In this document: piece by piece, positions 54,316-63,165 of the stretch
Numbering within the stretch: position 1 is the stretch's first letter
Layout of the letters: every line of letters starts with the position of its first letter
Source of the DNA: DAIMFL01 sp964372215
GTDB lineage: Bacteria; Pseudomonadota; Alphaproteobacteria; Dongiales; Dongiaceae
NCBI GenBank assembly: GCA_964372215.1
Contig: CAYJQC010000001.1
Location: 204,006-268,005 of the forward strand
DNA length: 64,000 nt
Direction: 5' to 3'
The notes under the pieces: generated by a model
Told to the model about the DNA's origin: nothing
What the model saw: only the letters and a program-made list of their open reading frames with translations
Databases searched by the model: none
Made by a program: the position numbers and the translations under genes

Positions 54316-54585
54316 CTACTCGGTTCCGATTCTGGGCGGCCCGCCATGGGCCGCGGCGCTGGGCCCCAGACTGTTCAAGAGCCGAGTCGAATCTTCGGCG
54401 GCCTTGATGCAGTCGGTCAGCTGGCCGAGGATCCGGATGTTGTTGTAGCGCACGGAAACCGCGACCGGGCTCGGATCGTCGAGGATCTTGCTGCAGCGCC
54501 GGATGATGTCCTTCTGGATCTCTCCGAGGATGTCTTCGAGCCGCCATCCGGTCGGGTTTTCCGGCGTGACGAGAAATCGCGTCAT
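54316..54585 (-). CDS. Conserved hypothetical protein, 89 residues
   Basis: A small soluble protein starting at ATG 54585 (MTRFLVTPENPTGWRLEDIL). Two helical stretches (EIQKDIIRRCSKILDDPSP and NNIRILGQLTDCIKAAEDSTRLLNSL) dominate. I recall similar short proteins in other alphaproteobacteria but know no function. It is convergent with the ligase gene. There is no clear operon. Confidence 0.55.
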   Translation of the reverse strand: MTRFLVTPENPTGWRLEDILGEIQKDIIRRCSKILDDPSPVAVSVRYNNIRILGQLTDCIKAAEDSTRLLNSLGPSAAAHGGPPRIGTE

Positions 54586-55245
54586 GGCTGTGTATCCCGC
54601 AATGAGGATTGCTAAAGCTACGGGAATCCTAGCGTTTCAGTGGTAACCGAAGACTTAACCGGAGCCCTGCGCCACGGCCTGGAGCGCGGCGCGAAAGGAT
54701 ATCCGGCGGTGGCATCGGGTCAGCGGACAGCTGCCGGGCGGCGTTTGCCGGGCGACCGATCGCGCCTGCGGCGAATTGTCGCAGCGACCGCAATTTCCAG
54801 GAGATACTTATGGCCCTGCTACCGCCAACGGCGGTGGCATGACTGGTCCAATTCGCGACCAATCTTCGGGCCGCTGTTTCATCTGCGACACAAGAGAAAG
54901 GCGCAGCGGCGCAGGCCGACGAGGAAATCGTTTCCGGGCGACGCTTGCGATATACCAATTACGCGGCCGGTCGTCAGCCAATTGGGCGCGCGACCCGCGA
55001 TACGTCACGGTTGAGTCGCGGCCGTCCGCGCCCGTAAAGTCGGTGCTGGCTGGACCGCCGCGCCGTGTCTCGTGCGCTGCGGACCTACCGGCGGTGTCAT
55101 TTCGGTCGCCGGACCGCTGCTCAACCATCCGCCGAGGCGGAACTCGCCCGCCCGCATGCCGTGGGCTGCGAGGGTGAACAGTCTCTTGCTTGCGGTTCCG
55201 GCACCGTCAGCGCGGTTCCCCGGGCAAGCATCCATGGAGGACGCC
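54586..55245. other. 660-bp gap with no recognised gene
   Basis: No ORF here resembles a known protein. A good AGGAGA (54799-54804) sits five bases before ATG 54810, which opens a 10-codon frame ending TGA at 54842; that stop overlaps an ATG (54839) of a longer Arg-rich frame. This could be a leader peptide or chance. Nothing else is evident. Confidence 0.4.
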
Positions 55246-56445
55246 GTGACACATCAACCTGGACGCCATTTCCTGCAGGTCCCTGGCCCGACCAACATTC
55301 CGGATCGGGTGTTGCGCGCCATCGCCGCCCCGGTGCTCGACCATCGCGGCCCGGCCTTCGCCGCCCTGTCGCGCGAGCTTCTGGAGCGGGTCAAGCCGGT
55401 CTTCAAGACCACCCGGCCGGTGGTGATCTTCCCGGCCTCCGGCACCGGCGCCTGGGAGGCCGCCCTGGTCAACACCCTGTCGGCTGGCGACACCGTGCTG
55501 TGCTTCAACGGCGGGCAGTTCTCGGCGCTGTGGCACGGCATGGTCGAGCGCTTCGGCCTGGTCGCCGACTATGTCGACACCGACTGGCGCCACGGCGCCG
55601 ATCCGGCGGTAGTCGAGGCCAAGCTGGCTGCCGACAAGGCCCGCGCGATCAAGGCGGTGCTGGTGGTCCACAACGAGACCTCGAACGGCGTGCTGTCGCG
55701 AGTGGCCGACATCCGCAAGGCGATCGACGCGGCGGCCCATCCGGCGCTGCTGATCGTCGACACCATCTCCTCGCTGGGCTCGGCCGATTTCCGCATGGAC
55801 GAGTGGGGTGTCGACGTCGCCATCGGCGGCTCGCAGAAGGGTCTGATGCTACCCGCCGGGCTGGCCTTCAACGCGATCAGCGAGAAGGCGATGGCGGCGT
55901 CCAAGACTGCGAAACTGCCGCGCTGCTACTGGGACTGGGAGTGGATGCTGTCGAACAACAAGAGCGGCTTCTTCCCCTACACGCCCGCGCTCAACCTGCT
56001 CTATGGCCTGCGCGAGTCCCTGGCAATGCTGGAGGAGGAGGGGCTCGACAACGTGATCGCGCGCCACGAGCGCCATGCCGAGGCGACGCGCCGCGCGGTG
56101 CGCGCCTGGGGCCTCGAGCTGGTCTGCGCCGATGAGCGCGAGTACTCGCCCTCGGTAACGGCGGCGTTCATGCCGCAAGGCCATTCCGCCGACGGCTTCC
56201 GCAAGATCGTGCTGGAGCGCTTCAACATGGCCCTCGGCGCCGGGCTCGGCCGGCTCGCCGACCGGGTGTTCCGCATCGGCCATCTCGGCGACTTCAACGA
56301 CCTGATGCTGGCCGGCGCCCTGTCCGGGGTAGAAATGGGGCTCGGCCTTGCCGGCGTGCCCCACAGCAAGGGCGGCGTCGCCGCGGCGCTCGACCATCTG
56401 GCGGCGTCGGACACGGCCGCCGGGGGGCGCAGCCGGGCGGCTTGA
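55246..56445 (+). CDS. Serine-glyoxylate aminotransferase family enzyme
   Basis: A 399-residue class V PLP enzyme. The start GTG 55246 is set by GGAGG five bases upstream; ATG 55234 is upstream but within that ribosome site. It begins HQPGRHFLQVPGPTNIPDRVLRA, a family hallmark. The PLP Lys198 is in GGSQKGLMLPAG. It exchanges serine or alanine with glyoxylate, in the serine cycle or photorespiratory-type glyoxylate removal. No other serine-cycle genes are in the window. It lies far from its neighbours on both sides. Confidence 0.9.
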   Translation: MTHQPGRHFLQVPGPTNIPDRVLRAIAAPVLDHRGPAFAALSRELLERVKPVFKTTRPVVIFPASGTGAWEAALVNTLSAGDTVLCFNGGQFSALWHGMVERFGLVADYVDTDWRHGADPAVVEAKLAADKARAIKAVLVVHNETSNGVLSRVADIRKAIDAAAHPALLIVDTISSLGSADFRMDEWGVDVAIGGSQKGLMLPAGLAFNAISEKAMAASKTAKLPRCYWDWEWMLSNNKSGFFPYTPALNLLYGLRESLAMLEEEGLDNVIARHERHAEATRRAVRAWGLELVCADEREYSPSVTAAFMPQGHSADGFRKIVLERFNMALGAGLGRLADRVFRIGHLGDFNDLMLAGALSGVEMGLGLAGVPHSKGGVAAALDHLAASDTAAGGRSRAA

Positions 56446-56544
56446 GCCGGATCGCCGCCGTTCCGGCGGTTGCCCGAGGCGGCTGTACCGGGATCGTCGA
56501 GGATTGACTCGATCTCCGACGATCCTGGCCTTCCCCGTTGAAGC

Positions 56545-56594
56545 AGAGCATGATTCAGGGATCGCGCTGTTTCGGCGCGATCCACTCATGCTCT
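56545..56594. repeat. Intergenic nested inverted repeat, same family as at 11476
   Basis: Outer arms agagcatga (56545-56553) and tcatgctct (56586-56594) pair perfectly; the inner stem ggatcgcgc (56559-56567) pairs with gcgcgatcc (56575-56583). The inner loop and stem match 11476-11494 except for one base. It follows the aminotransferase gene and may terminate it. Confidence 0.7.
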
Positions 56595-56660
56595 AGGATG
56601 GCTGCGCGGGGCGGAACCGCTTCCCGCCATTGCGGGTACGACCAGGAAAGGCCAGCGCTC

Positions 56661-56882
56661 ATGGACGAACAGGAGATCGAGGTCTCGCTCTCGATGCTGC
56701 TGGAGGATATGGAGGATCAGGGTGCCGACAGCCACGAGATCTTCCTGCGGCTCGAACAGCTGTTCAATTCCATGCGGGCGGTAGGCATGCCGCTGCCGGA
56801 CGATCTGGTGCGCCTACACGAGGAGCTGGCCGCGGAGTTCGGCGGTCCGGTCGACCCGACGCCCGAAGACAAAACCGGCTGA
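56661..56882 (+). CDS. Small conserved hypothetical protein, 73 residues
   Basis: A short acidic protein (MDEQEIEVSLSMLLEDMEDQ...) starting at ATG 56661 after AGGAAAGG. It is predicted helical with a leucine- and acid-rich face and ends in a Pro-rich tail. No domain recognised. It lies between the repeat and a Tat-type binding protein gene. Function is unknown. Confidence 0.6.
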   Translation: MDEQEIEVSLSMLLEDMEDQGADSHEIFLRLEQLFNSMRAVGMPLPDDLVRLHEELAAEFGGPVDPTPEDKTG

Positions 56883-56909
56883 CCCGGCGGATCCGCCGCC
56901 CCGCCCGGC

Positions 56910-56924
56910 TTAACGATTGCCTAA
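56910..56924 (+). promoter_or_regulatory. CtrA-like box
   Basis: TTAA (56910-56913), seven bases, and CTAA (56921-56924) resemble TTAA-N7-TTAA with one mismatch. It lies about 220 bp upstream of the Tat-type binding protein gene. Match by eye only. Confidence 0.3.
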
Positions 56925-57145
56925 CCCTTACACCAGACTCTGGACGTTCCGGCGTTGATCGGTCGCGCCTGGCGCGCAGGTGCCGGGACCGGCCTGCCAG
57001 ATCAATGCCATGGTGGCGCGGTTCGGCCGCGGGACGCGGAACCTTTCCTTGTTCTCGCGCCGCCAGTCGGGCGGCGCCTGTCGGCCGGTGTCGGATGTTC
57101 TGCGGGCGCGGCGAGCCCGCGCGGGCGGGGGAGCATCGAGGCGGC

Positions 57146-58819
57146 ATGAGGCGCAGCGCGCCGCACCCATACGTCGAAACCCTCAAGGGTCTGCTCGCGG
57201 CCGGCAAGATCGGCCGCCGGCAGTTCCTGCGCAGCGCGACGCTGCTCGGACTGAGCGCGGCGGTCGCCTATGGGGTTGTCGGCCGCCTGGGCAAAGGCAC
57301 CCAGCTTCAGGCTGCGCGAGCGCCGTTGCCGATGGGCGGCGCGCTGCGCATCGCCATGCCGGTGCCCGACCTGTCGCAGCCGCGGCGCTACGCCTGGATC
57401 GAGCCGGAGATCGCCCGCCAGGTCGTGCCCACTCTCACCCGCGACGGGCCGGACGGCGTCACGCGGCCGCATCTGCTCGACTCCTGGGACGTCAGCGCGG
57501 ATCTGCGCAGTTGGACGCTGCACTTGCGGCGCGACGTGCGCTGGCGCAAGGGCGGCCGCCTGACCGCGGACCAGGTGGCGTGGAACCTGCGCGGCGCGCT
57601 CGACGAGACCGCAGGTTCGCCGGCCCTCAGCCTGATGGGGCCGTACATGCTCGGAGCGGCAGACAGCGGCGGTGTCGACGGAGCCGGCGGTTCGCGGCGC
57701 GCGCTGTGGGACGCCGATGCCATCGAGGTGCTCGACCCGTACACGCTGCGGCTCAACACCCGCGTTCCACAGGTGGCGCTGCCGCAGCACCTGCAGCACG
57801 GCGCGTTGTGCATGCTCGATCCCGCGGAGGACGGAATCTTCGGACCCGGATCGAACGGCACCGGCGGATTCGAGCTGGTCGAGATCGCGCCGGGCGAACG
57901 CGCCCTGCTCAAGAAGGCCGCGTCGCATTGGGGTGAGCACGGGCCGTTCCTCGATACCGTCGAGTTCGTCGATTTCGGCGAGGACCCGGGGGCCGCGATC
58001 GCCGCCCTGGCCGAGGGCAAGGTGGCCGGACTCTATCGCGTCGAGCTGGCGCAGCTCGATGCGGTGAAGCAGATGGCGCATGCGCAGCTCTACGAGGCCC
58101 CGTCGGCGACCACCTCGGTGGCGCGGATGAAGGTCTCGGAGCCGCCGTTCAGCGATCCCAGGGTGCGCAAGGCCATGCGGCTGGCCATCGACTGCCAGGC
58201 GGTGCTCGAGGCGGCGGTCGGGGAGCATGGCCTGCCCGGCGAGCATCACCATGTCTGCTCGATCCAGCAGGACTACGCCAAGCTGCACGGCATGACCCGC
58301 GATCTCGAGGCGGCGCGCGCGCTGCTCGCCGCGGCCGGCTTTCCCGACGGGTTCAAGTGCGAGATCCTGGTGAAGGACGAGCCGGGCTGGCAGCTTGCCG
58401 CGGTCGAGGCGATGCGCGCGCAATGGGCCGAGGCCGGCGTCAAGGTGCGGATCCGCAAGGCGCCGTGGAGCCTGTACTGGGAATTGTGGAACAAGGTCCC
58501 GTTCGGATTCACCGACTGGGCCCATGAACAGCTCGGCAGCACCAGCCTCGCGCTCGCCTATCGCAGCGGCGCGAGATGGAACGAGTCGGGCTATGCGAAC
58601 CCCGAGTTCGACCGCCTGCTCGACAAGGTCGAGGCCACCCTGGATCTGCCGGCGCGGCGCGCCGTCATGGCCGAGCTCGAGAAGCTGATGCAGGAAGACG
58701 GACCGATCGTGCAGCCGCTGTGGATCTCGACCTTCGCCGCCTACGACCGGCGCGTCCAGGGTTTCGTGCTCTATTCCAACCGCAACCTGTTCGCCGACGA
58801 ACTCGCGCTCGGCGGCTGA
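57146..58819 (+). CDS. Family-5 ABC solute-binding protein with Tat-like signal
   Basis: A 557-residue periplasmic binding protein of the peptide/nickel/opine class. The N terminus has a twin-arginine-like signal (RR at 24-25 in GRRQFLRSATLLGLSAAVAYG). SBP_bac_5 features are LTRDGPDGVTRPHLLDSWDVSADLRSWTLHLRRDVRW, VRKAMRLAIDCQAVLEA and the tail EDGPIVQPLWISTFAAYDRRVQGF. It starts at ATG 57146. No permease genes flank it; the OppBCDF operon 25 kb away lacks a binding protein, so the two may cooperate. That is inference. Confidence 0.9.
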   Translation: MRRSAPHPYVETLKGLLAAGKIGRRQFLRSATLLGLSAAVAYGVVGRLGKGTQLQAARAPLPMGGALRIAMPVPDLSQPRRYAWIEPEIARQVVPTLTRDGPDGVTRPHLLDSWDVSADLRSWTLHLRRDVRWRKGGRLTADQVAWNLRGALDETAGSPALSLMGPYMLGAADSGGVDGAGGSRRALWDADAIEVLDPYTLRLNTRVPQVALPQHLQHGALCMLDPAEDGIFGPGSNGTGGFELVEIAPGERALLKKAASHWGEHGPFLDTVEFVDFGEDPGAAIAALAEGKVAGLYRVELAQLDAVKQMAHAQLYEAPSATTSVARMKVSEPPFSDPRVRKAMRLAIDCQAVLEAAVGEHGLPGEHHHVCSIQQDYAKLHGMTRDLEAARALLAAAGFPDGFKCEILVKDEPGWQLAAVEAMRAQWAEAGVKVRIRKAPWSLYWELWNKVPFGFTDWAHEQLGSTSLALAYRSGARWNESGYANPEFDRLLDKVEATLDLPARRAVMAELEKLMQEDGPIVQPLWISTFAAYDRRVQGFVLYSNRNLFADELALGG

Positions 58820-58987
58820 CCGCCGCTCGCCCTCCCGCCGCCGGTCATCGTTGCGCCGGCCGTCCGGACATCCCGCTCCAACCTCCCTTGCGCGGCGAAT
58901 CTTGCGCGGCGGGACCAAGGCCGTCAGGATCGCCGCACCGCATCGATCCGGCGCCGACACGCGCCGTGCAGGCTCGAGGAAGCACTC

Positions 58988-60010
58988 ATGAAAGTCGTTT
59001 TCGATCCGCGCCAGCTCGGCCATGCGCCGCGCCAGTTCCTGGTGCGCGGCCAGTGGCAGGCTTGTCCGGAGATGCCGCTGCGCGGCGAGGCGCTGCTGGC
59101 GGCGGCGCGTGCCGGCGGCCACGAGGTGGTGGCGCCGGAAGCGCACGGGCCGGCACCCTGGGCAGCGGTTCACTCGGCCGACTATCTGAGCTTCCTGGAG
59201 AATGCCCATGCGCGCTGGCGCGCGCTGCCGGGCGCCGCGGCGGAAGTGGTGCCCAATGTCCATCCGGTGCGCCGCGGCGGAGTCTATCCGGCGTCGGTCG
59301 TCGGCCAGGCGGGCTGGCACATGGCCGACACCGCCTGTCCGCTGACCGCCGAAAGCTGGCCGGCGATCCAGGCCAGCGCCAACAGCGCCGTGCATGCCGC
59401 CGAATTGGTGCTGGCCGGCGCCGGCGCCGTCTACGCGCTGTGCCGGCCGCCGGGCCATCACGCCTATGCCGACATGGCCGGCGGCTTTTGCTATCTCAAC
59501 AACACCGCGATCGCCGCGCAGCATCTGCGGCGGCGCGCGGGTCGCGTCGCGATCGTCGATGTCGATTTGCATCACGGCAACGGCACCCAGGGCATCTTCT
59601 ATGCCCGCGGCGACGTGCTCACCGTTTCGGTCCATGCCGAGCCGAGCGGCTTCTATCCGTTCTTCTGGGGCTATGCCGAAGAGCGCGGCGAAGGCGCCGG
59701 CGCGGGCTGCAATCTCAACTTGCCCCTGGCACTGGGCAGTGGGGACGATGAATTTCTCGCCGCCCTGGATCAGGGCCTCGCGGCAGTGCGCGCGTTCAAG
59801 CCCGAGGCGCTGGTGGTCGCGCTCGGGCTCGATGCCTATGCCGGCGATCCGTTGGCCGGCCTGGCGGTCAGCACCGAGGGATTCCGGGCGATCGCCGGGC
59901 GGCTCGCCGCGCTCGGCCTGCCGAGCGTGCTGGTCCAGGAAGGCGGCTATCCGACCGCCGAACTCGGCACCAACCTGGCGGTGTTCCTCGAGGGCTTCGA
60001 GGCCGTCTAG
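58988..60010 (+). CDS. aphA: Acetylpolyamine amidohydrolase / histone deacetylase family
   Basis: A 340-residue zinc deacetylase. Charge-relay histidines H157 and H158 are in PPGHHAYAD; zinc ligands D193 and H195 in VDVDLHHGNGTQ; the third Asp near 277 in LGLDAYAGDP. The insert and N-terminal MKVVFDPRQLGHAPRQFLVRG fit bacterial acetylpolyamine amidohydrolases. It starts at ATG 58988 after GAGGAAG. It would remove acetyl from polyamines such as putrescine derivatives. It ends with stops overlapping the convergent PAP2 gene (CTAG). Confidence 0.88.
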   Translation: MKVVFDPRQLGHAPRQFLVRGQWQACPEMPLRGEALLAAARAGGHEVVAPEAHGPAPWAAVHSADYLSFLENAHARWRALPGAAAEVVPNVHPVRRGGVYPASVVGQAGWHMADTACPLTAESWPAIQASANSAVHAAELVLAGAGAVYALCRPPGHHAYADMAGGFCYLNNTAIAAQHLRRRAGRVAIVDVDLHHGNGTQGIFYARGDVLTVSVHAEPSGFYPFFWGYAEERGEGAGAGCNLNLPLALGSGDDEFLAALDQGLAAVRAFKPEALVVALGLDAYAGDPLAGLAVSTEGFRAIAGRLAALGLPSVLVQEGGYPTAELGTNLAVFLEGFEAV

Positions 60011-61122
60011 CTCGCGGGAGCTTCGCGCGCCGGTGAAATTGCGGCGATGGATGGCGCACTGGCGGCGGCCCGGCGATGCAGGAGCTTTCCGACCGCGACC
60101 CAGATGAGCAGCGTGGCGACGATCGAGACGTAGCCGTCGATCGCGTAGTGCCAGCCGAGATGCACCGAGCTCACCAGCACGATCGCCGCGAAGGCGGTGA
60201 GAATCGCGCCGGCGCGCCGGCTGGTGGTCCAGCCGATGATGGCGCACAACGTGGCGACCGCCACGTGCAGGCTCGGCATCGCCGAGATTCCGGTGCCGAC
60301 CTTGATTTCGCCGGCGACGTAGGCGGCCCACAGCCGGTCGCGGGCCTCGAGGCCGATCAGCGGAAAGCGCTGATCGACCTGCTGGAGATAGGCGAGCAGC
60401 GGATGAAAACTGGCGCCGTCGCCGGTGACCTCGGCGAAGAAGATCGGGCCGGCCGAGGACAGCAGCGTGCCGCCCACCGTGCCGAGCAGGATCCATAGCA
60501 GCAGGAAGCTCGCCAGGAACTGCGTGCGCCGGGGATGGCGATGGGTCGCGATCCAGCACCAGCTGCCGAAGGCGAGGCAGAACCACGCCGGGTAGTACAG
60601 CAGATTGAGCGCGAAGGTGATCGCCGGCGCGCCGAGCAGCGGCTGCAGCAGGCTCCAGGGATCGGCGCCGTGGAGCAGCCGGTCCCAGTGCGCGAGGCGC
60701 AAATCCCAGCCGAACGGGTTGAACAGCGGAATCAGCTGCTTGGTGGTGTTGAAGCTGGCCATGAACGGCGGCAGCAGCAGCAGCGCGATCGCGGCCGGCG
60801 CGCCGCATTCCCGGCGCCAGCGGCGCCAGGCGCGGCCGATCGCGGCGGCCTGGTCGGCCGGATGCTGGCGGGCGGCGCGCAGCGCGCCGAGGATCGCCCG
60901 CAGCACCGGGATCGGCAGGGTCAGCGCGGCATAGGACAGGGTCAGGGTCAGGACCTGCGGCGTCACGCCGGCGGCCAGGGCCATGACCGGCGCGGCCACC
61001 GCATAGGCGCCGGCCAGCGCCAGCAGCATGCGGCTGTCGCGCAGGGCGGCGCGGAACCCGGTCGCGCCCGCCATGGGCGGCCCGCTGGCGGCGATAGTCG
61101 GCGAAGCTGCCGGCGGGGCCAC
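60007..61122 (-). CDS. PAP2-family membrane phosphatase/transferase, tandem copy A
   Basis: A 371-residue membrane protein with a PAP2 core of the inositolphosphoryl-transferase (IPC synthase/PAP2_3) type. Catalytic motifs are SAMPSLHVAVATL and GWHYAIDGYVS. Nine or so hydrophobic segments are seen. The start is GTG 61122; ATG 61074 is an alternative. It is the downstream of two tandem copies, 4 bp after the other. It may move phosphate head groups in membrane lipids. The substrate is unknown. Confidence 0.85.
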   Translation of the reverse strand: MAPPAASPTIAASGPPMAGATGFRAALRDSRMLLALAGAYAVAAPVMALAAGVTPQVLTLTLSYAALTLPIPVLRAILGALRAARQHPADQAAAIGRAWRRWRRECGAPAAIALLLLPPFMASFNTTKQLIPLFNPFGWDLRLAHWDRLLHGADPWSLLQPLLGAPAITFALNLLYYPAWFCLAFGSWCWIATHRHPRRTQFLASFLLLWILLGTVGGTLLSSAGPIFFAEVTGDGASFHPLLAYLQQVDQRFPLIGLEARDRLWAAYVAGEIKVGTGISAMPSLHVAVATLCAIIGWTTSRRAGAILTAFAAIVLVSSVHLGWHYAIDGYVSIVATLLIWVAVGKLLHRRAAASAPSIAAISPAREAPAS

Positions 61123-61126
61123 GGGT

Positions 61127-62194
61127 TCAGAGCACCCGCGACCTGATGAAGCCCAGGGCCTCGAGCGGCCGGCGCCGGGACGCCGCGGCGGCGGGGCGTC
61201 GCAACAGCCAACCGACCGCCGCCCAGATCAGCGCCGCGCCGACGATCGAGACATAGCCGTCGACGGCGTAGTGCCAGCCGAGATGGATCGAACCGACGAA
61301 GATGAACACGGCATAGACGGTGAGCCAGATGCCGGCGCGCCGGCTGACATACCAGCCGGCGATGGCGCACAGCGTGGCGATCGCCACATGCAGGCTGGGC
61401 ATCGCCGAGATGCCGCTGGTGACGCTGCCGAAATCATGCACGTAGGAGGACCACAGGCGGTCGCGGATCTCCAGGCTGAGCAGCGGGATCTGCTTGTCGA
61501 CGGCAAGCAGATAGCTCATCTGGTCGCCATAGACGCTGAAGTCGCCGGTGATGGCGCCGTAGAACACCGGGCCGGCGGACGACAGGGCGGTCGCCATCAG
61601 CGTGCCCAGCAGGATCCAGCACAGCGTGTAGCTCAGCAGGAAGCGCGCGCGCTGCTCATGGTTCGACAGCGCCCACCAGATCCAGGATCCGTACAGCAGC
61701 AGGAACCAAAGCGCATAGGCCAGGCTGATGGCCTGGGTGACCAGCGGATGGCCGAGCACCGGCTGCAACAGAGCCCACGGCATGGCGCCGTGGAGCGCAT
61801 GGTCGATCACCGCCAGCCGCACGTCCCAGCCGAACGGATGGACATAGGGAATCAGGTTCTTGGCCATCAGGAAGACGGCCATCAGCGTCGGCAGGGCGAG
61901 GCAGGCGACGATCGTGGTGGCGCCGCGCTCGGACTTCCAGGATTGCCACCAGGCGCGAATCGCGCGGCGCGGCTGCGCCGGATCGCTGCGGGCCGCCCGC
62001 AGCATGGCGATGAGCACGGCGCCGGCGATGAACAGGCTGGAGTAGATCAGGCAGTTGGTCGGCGAGCCCAGACCTTCGGGCAGCCGGCCATAGGCGGCGG
62101 CGACCGCGACGATCCCGATCAGGTAGGCACCTATCAAACCGACCAGCCAGCGGCGCTCGCGCACCGCTGCCGGCCGTCCGGGGGCCGACGACAT
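61127..62194 (-). CDS. PAP2-family membrane phosphatase/transferase, tandem copy B
   Basis: A 355-residue paralog of the next gene. It shares FGWDVRLAVIDHALHGAMPWALLQPVLGHP, SAMPSLHVAIATLCAI and GWHYAVDGYVSIV. It starts at ATG 62194 (MSSAPGRPAAVRERRW). With the copy downstream it arose by tandem duplication. A CtrA-like box lies 60 bp upstream. The likely role is lipid head-group or undecaprenyl-type phosphate handling; this cannot be resolved from sequence. Confidence 0.85.
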   Translation of the reverse strand: MSSAPGRPAAVRERRWLVGLIGAYLIGIVAVAAAYGRLPEGLGSPTNCLIYSSLFIAGAVLIAMLRAARSDPAQPRRAIRAWWQSWKSERGATTIVACLALPTLMAVFLMAKNLIPYVHPFGWDVRLAVIDHALHGAMPWALLQPVLGHPLVTQAISLAYALWFLLLYGSWIWWALSNHEQRARFLLSYTLCWILLGTLMATALSSAGPVFYGAITGDFSVYGDQMSYLLAVDKQIPLLSLEIRDRLWSSYVHDFGSVTSGISAMPSLHVAIATLCAIAGWYVSRRAGIWLTVYAVFIFVGSIHLGWHYAVDGYVSIVGAALIWAAVGWLLRRPAAAASRRRPLEALGFIRSRVL

Positions 62195-62254
62195 GGCTTT
62201 CCCTCGACGTGACGGAGTGTTGCAGCCGAGGCTCCATCACCTACCAGGGATTGC

Positions 62255-62269
62255 TTTACCCCGGGTTAA
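62255..62269 (-). promoter_or_regulatory. CtrA-like box
   Basis: TTTA (62255-62258), seven bases and TTAA (62266-62269) resemble TTAA-N7-TTAA with one mismatch. It lies in the divergent gap between PAP2 copy B (60 bp) and the PAS_5 gene (130 bp). By eye only. Confidence 0.35.
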
Positions 62270-62398
62270 GTGGCGTGCGGCGCGACGGGGCGATTCCGCA
62301 CCAGCTCTCGGACCTGCCTTGATATCGCGTGTTTTCAGATGCTTGCGAGGCATCGCGGAGATGCTCAGGAAAGCGCGCCATTCGCCGCCGAAGGGTCT

Positions 62399-62905
62399 AT
62401 GGTGACCGCCATGGACGCCGTCTATCAGATGGATGGCGACCCGCTGCCGACGGCGCAGGATGGCAAGTTGCGCCAGCTGGTCGCCTACTGGGACCGCAAG
62501 CGGGCCGGACGGGAGATGCCGTTCCGCGCCGACATCGATCCGACGCAGATTCCCGCCCTGCTGCCCCGGCTGATGCTGGTCGAACTCCGCACTGGCCCGC
62601 GCCGCTTCTTCTATCGGCTGACCGGCACCAGGGTGGACGACATCTTCGGCAACTGCCTGACCGGCCGCTATCTCGAGGATCTGGACGAGACCGACGCCAG
62701 GGCCTACTGGCTGGATTGCTATGGGCAGGTGGCGGAGTCGCGCCGGCCCCTGCGCGGCGATACCTACGACGTCAAACTGCGGCAGGACTACACCCACTTC
62801 GAGTGGGTGATGATGCCGCTTGCGGCGCCGCGTGCCTCCGGCGGGCTGATGATCCTGGTCGGGGTGGCGTTCCGGACGATTTCGTTCTGGCCGTCGCCGG
62901 CGTGA
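62399..62905 (+). CDS. PAS_5-type sensory domain protein, copy 1
   Basis: A 168-residue protein starting at ATG 62399 (ATG 62411 possible). The single PAS-like domain of the alphaproteobacterial PAS_5 type is seen as LRQLVAYWDRKRAGREMPFRADIDPTQIPALLPRLMLVEL and RFFYRLTGTRVDDIFGNCLTGRYLEDL, then FEWVMMPLAAP. There is no output domain, so it probably acts by partner binding. A second protein of this type lies 260 bp beyond, across the tRNA gene on the other strand. Confidence 0.8.
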   Translation: MVTAMDAVYQMDGDPLPTAQDGKLRQLVAYWDRKRAGREMPFRADIDPTQIPALLPRLMLVELRTGPRRFFYRLTGTRVDDIFGNCLTGRYLEDLDETDARAYWLDCYGQVAESRRPLRGDTYDVKLRQDYTHFEWVMMPLAAPRASGGLMILVGVAFRTISFWPSPA

Positions 62906-62958
62906 CGGCGGTGGGGCCCGTCTCGAACCGTCCGACAACGGTCCGCCGCGGGGCCGGG

Positions 62959-63033
62959 TGGTGCCGGGTGAGGGGATTGAACCCCCGACCTTCGGTTTAC
63001 AAAACCGCTGCTCTACCGCTGAGCTAACCCGGC
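62959..63033 (-). tRNA. tRNA-Thr (anticodon UGU)
   Basis: The minus strand folds as a full tRNA from 63033 to 62959 with the CCA tail encoded at 62961-62959. Acceptor GCCGGGT pairs with ACCCGGC; D stem GCTC/GAGC; the anticodon loop TTTGTAA gives UGU for threonine; TpsiC arm GGGGGTTCAATCCCC. It lies between two PAS_5 genes. tRNA 3' ends are frequent integration sites. Confidence 0.95.
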
Positions 63034-63165
63034 GACCCCGCGGGCGGGCCCCAGACGGCGCCGCCCGGGCGGAATTTGCGTCCGGATCGCATATCGCGCA
63101 ACCCCCGAACTGCGCGTGCCGGCCGGCCGAGCCGGCAAACCGTGACGATCATGTGTGCCCGGCGC

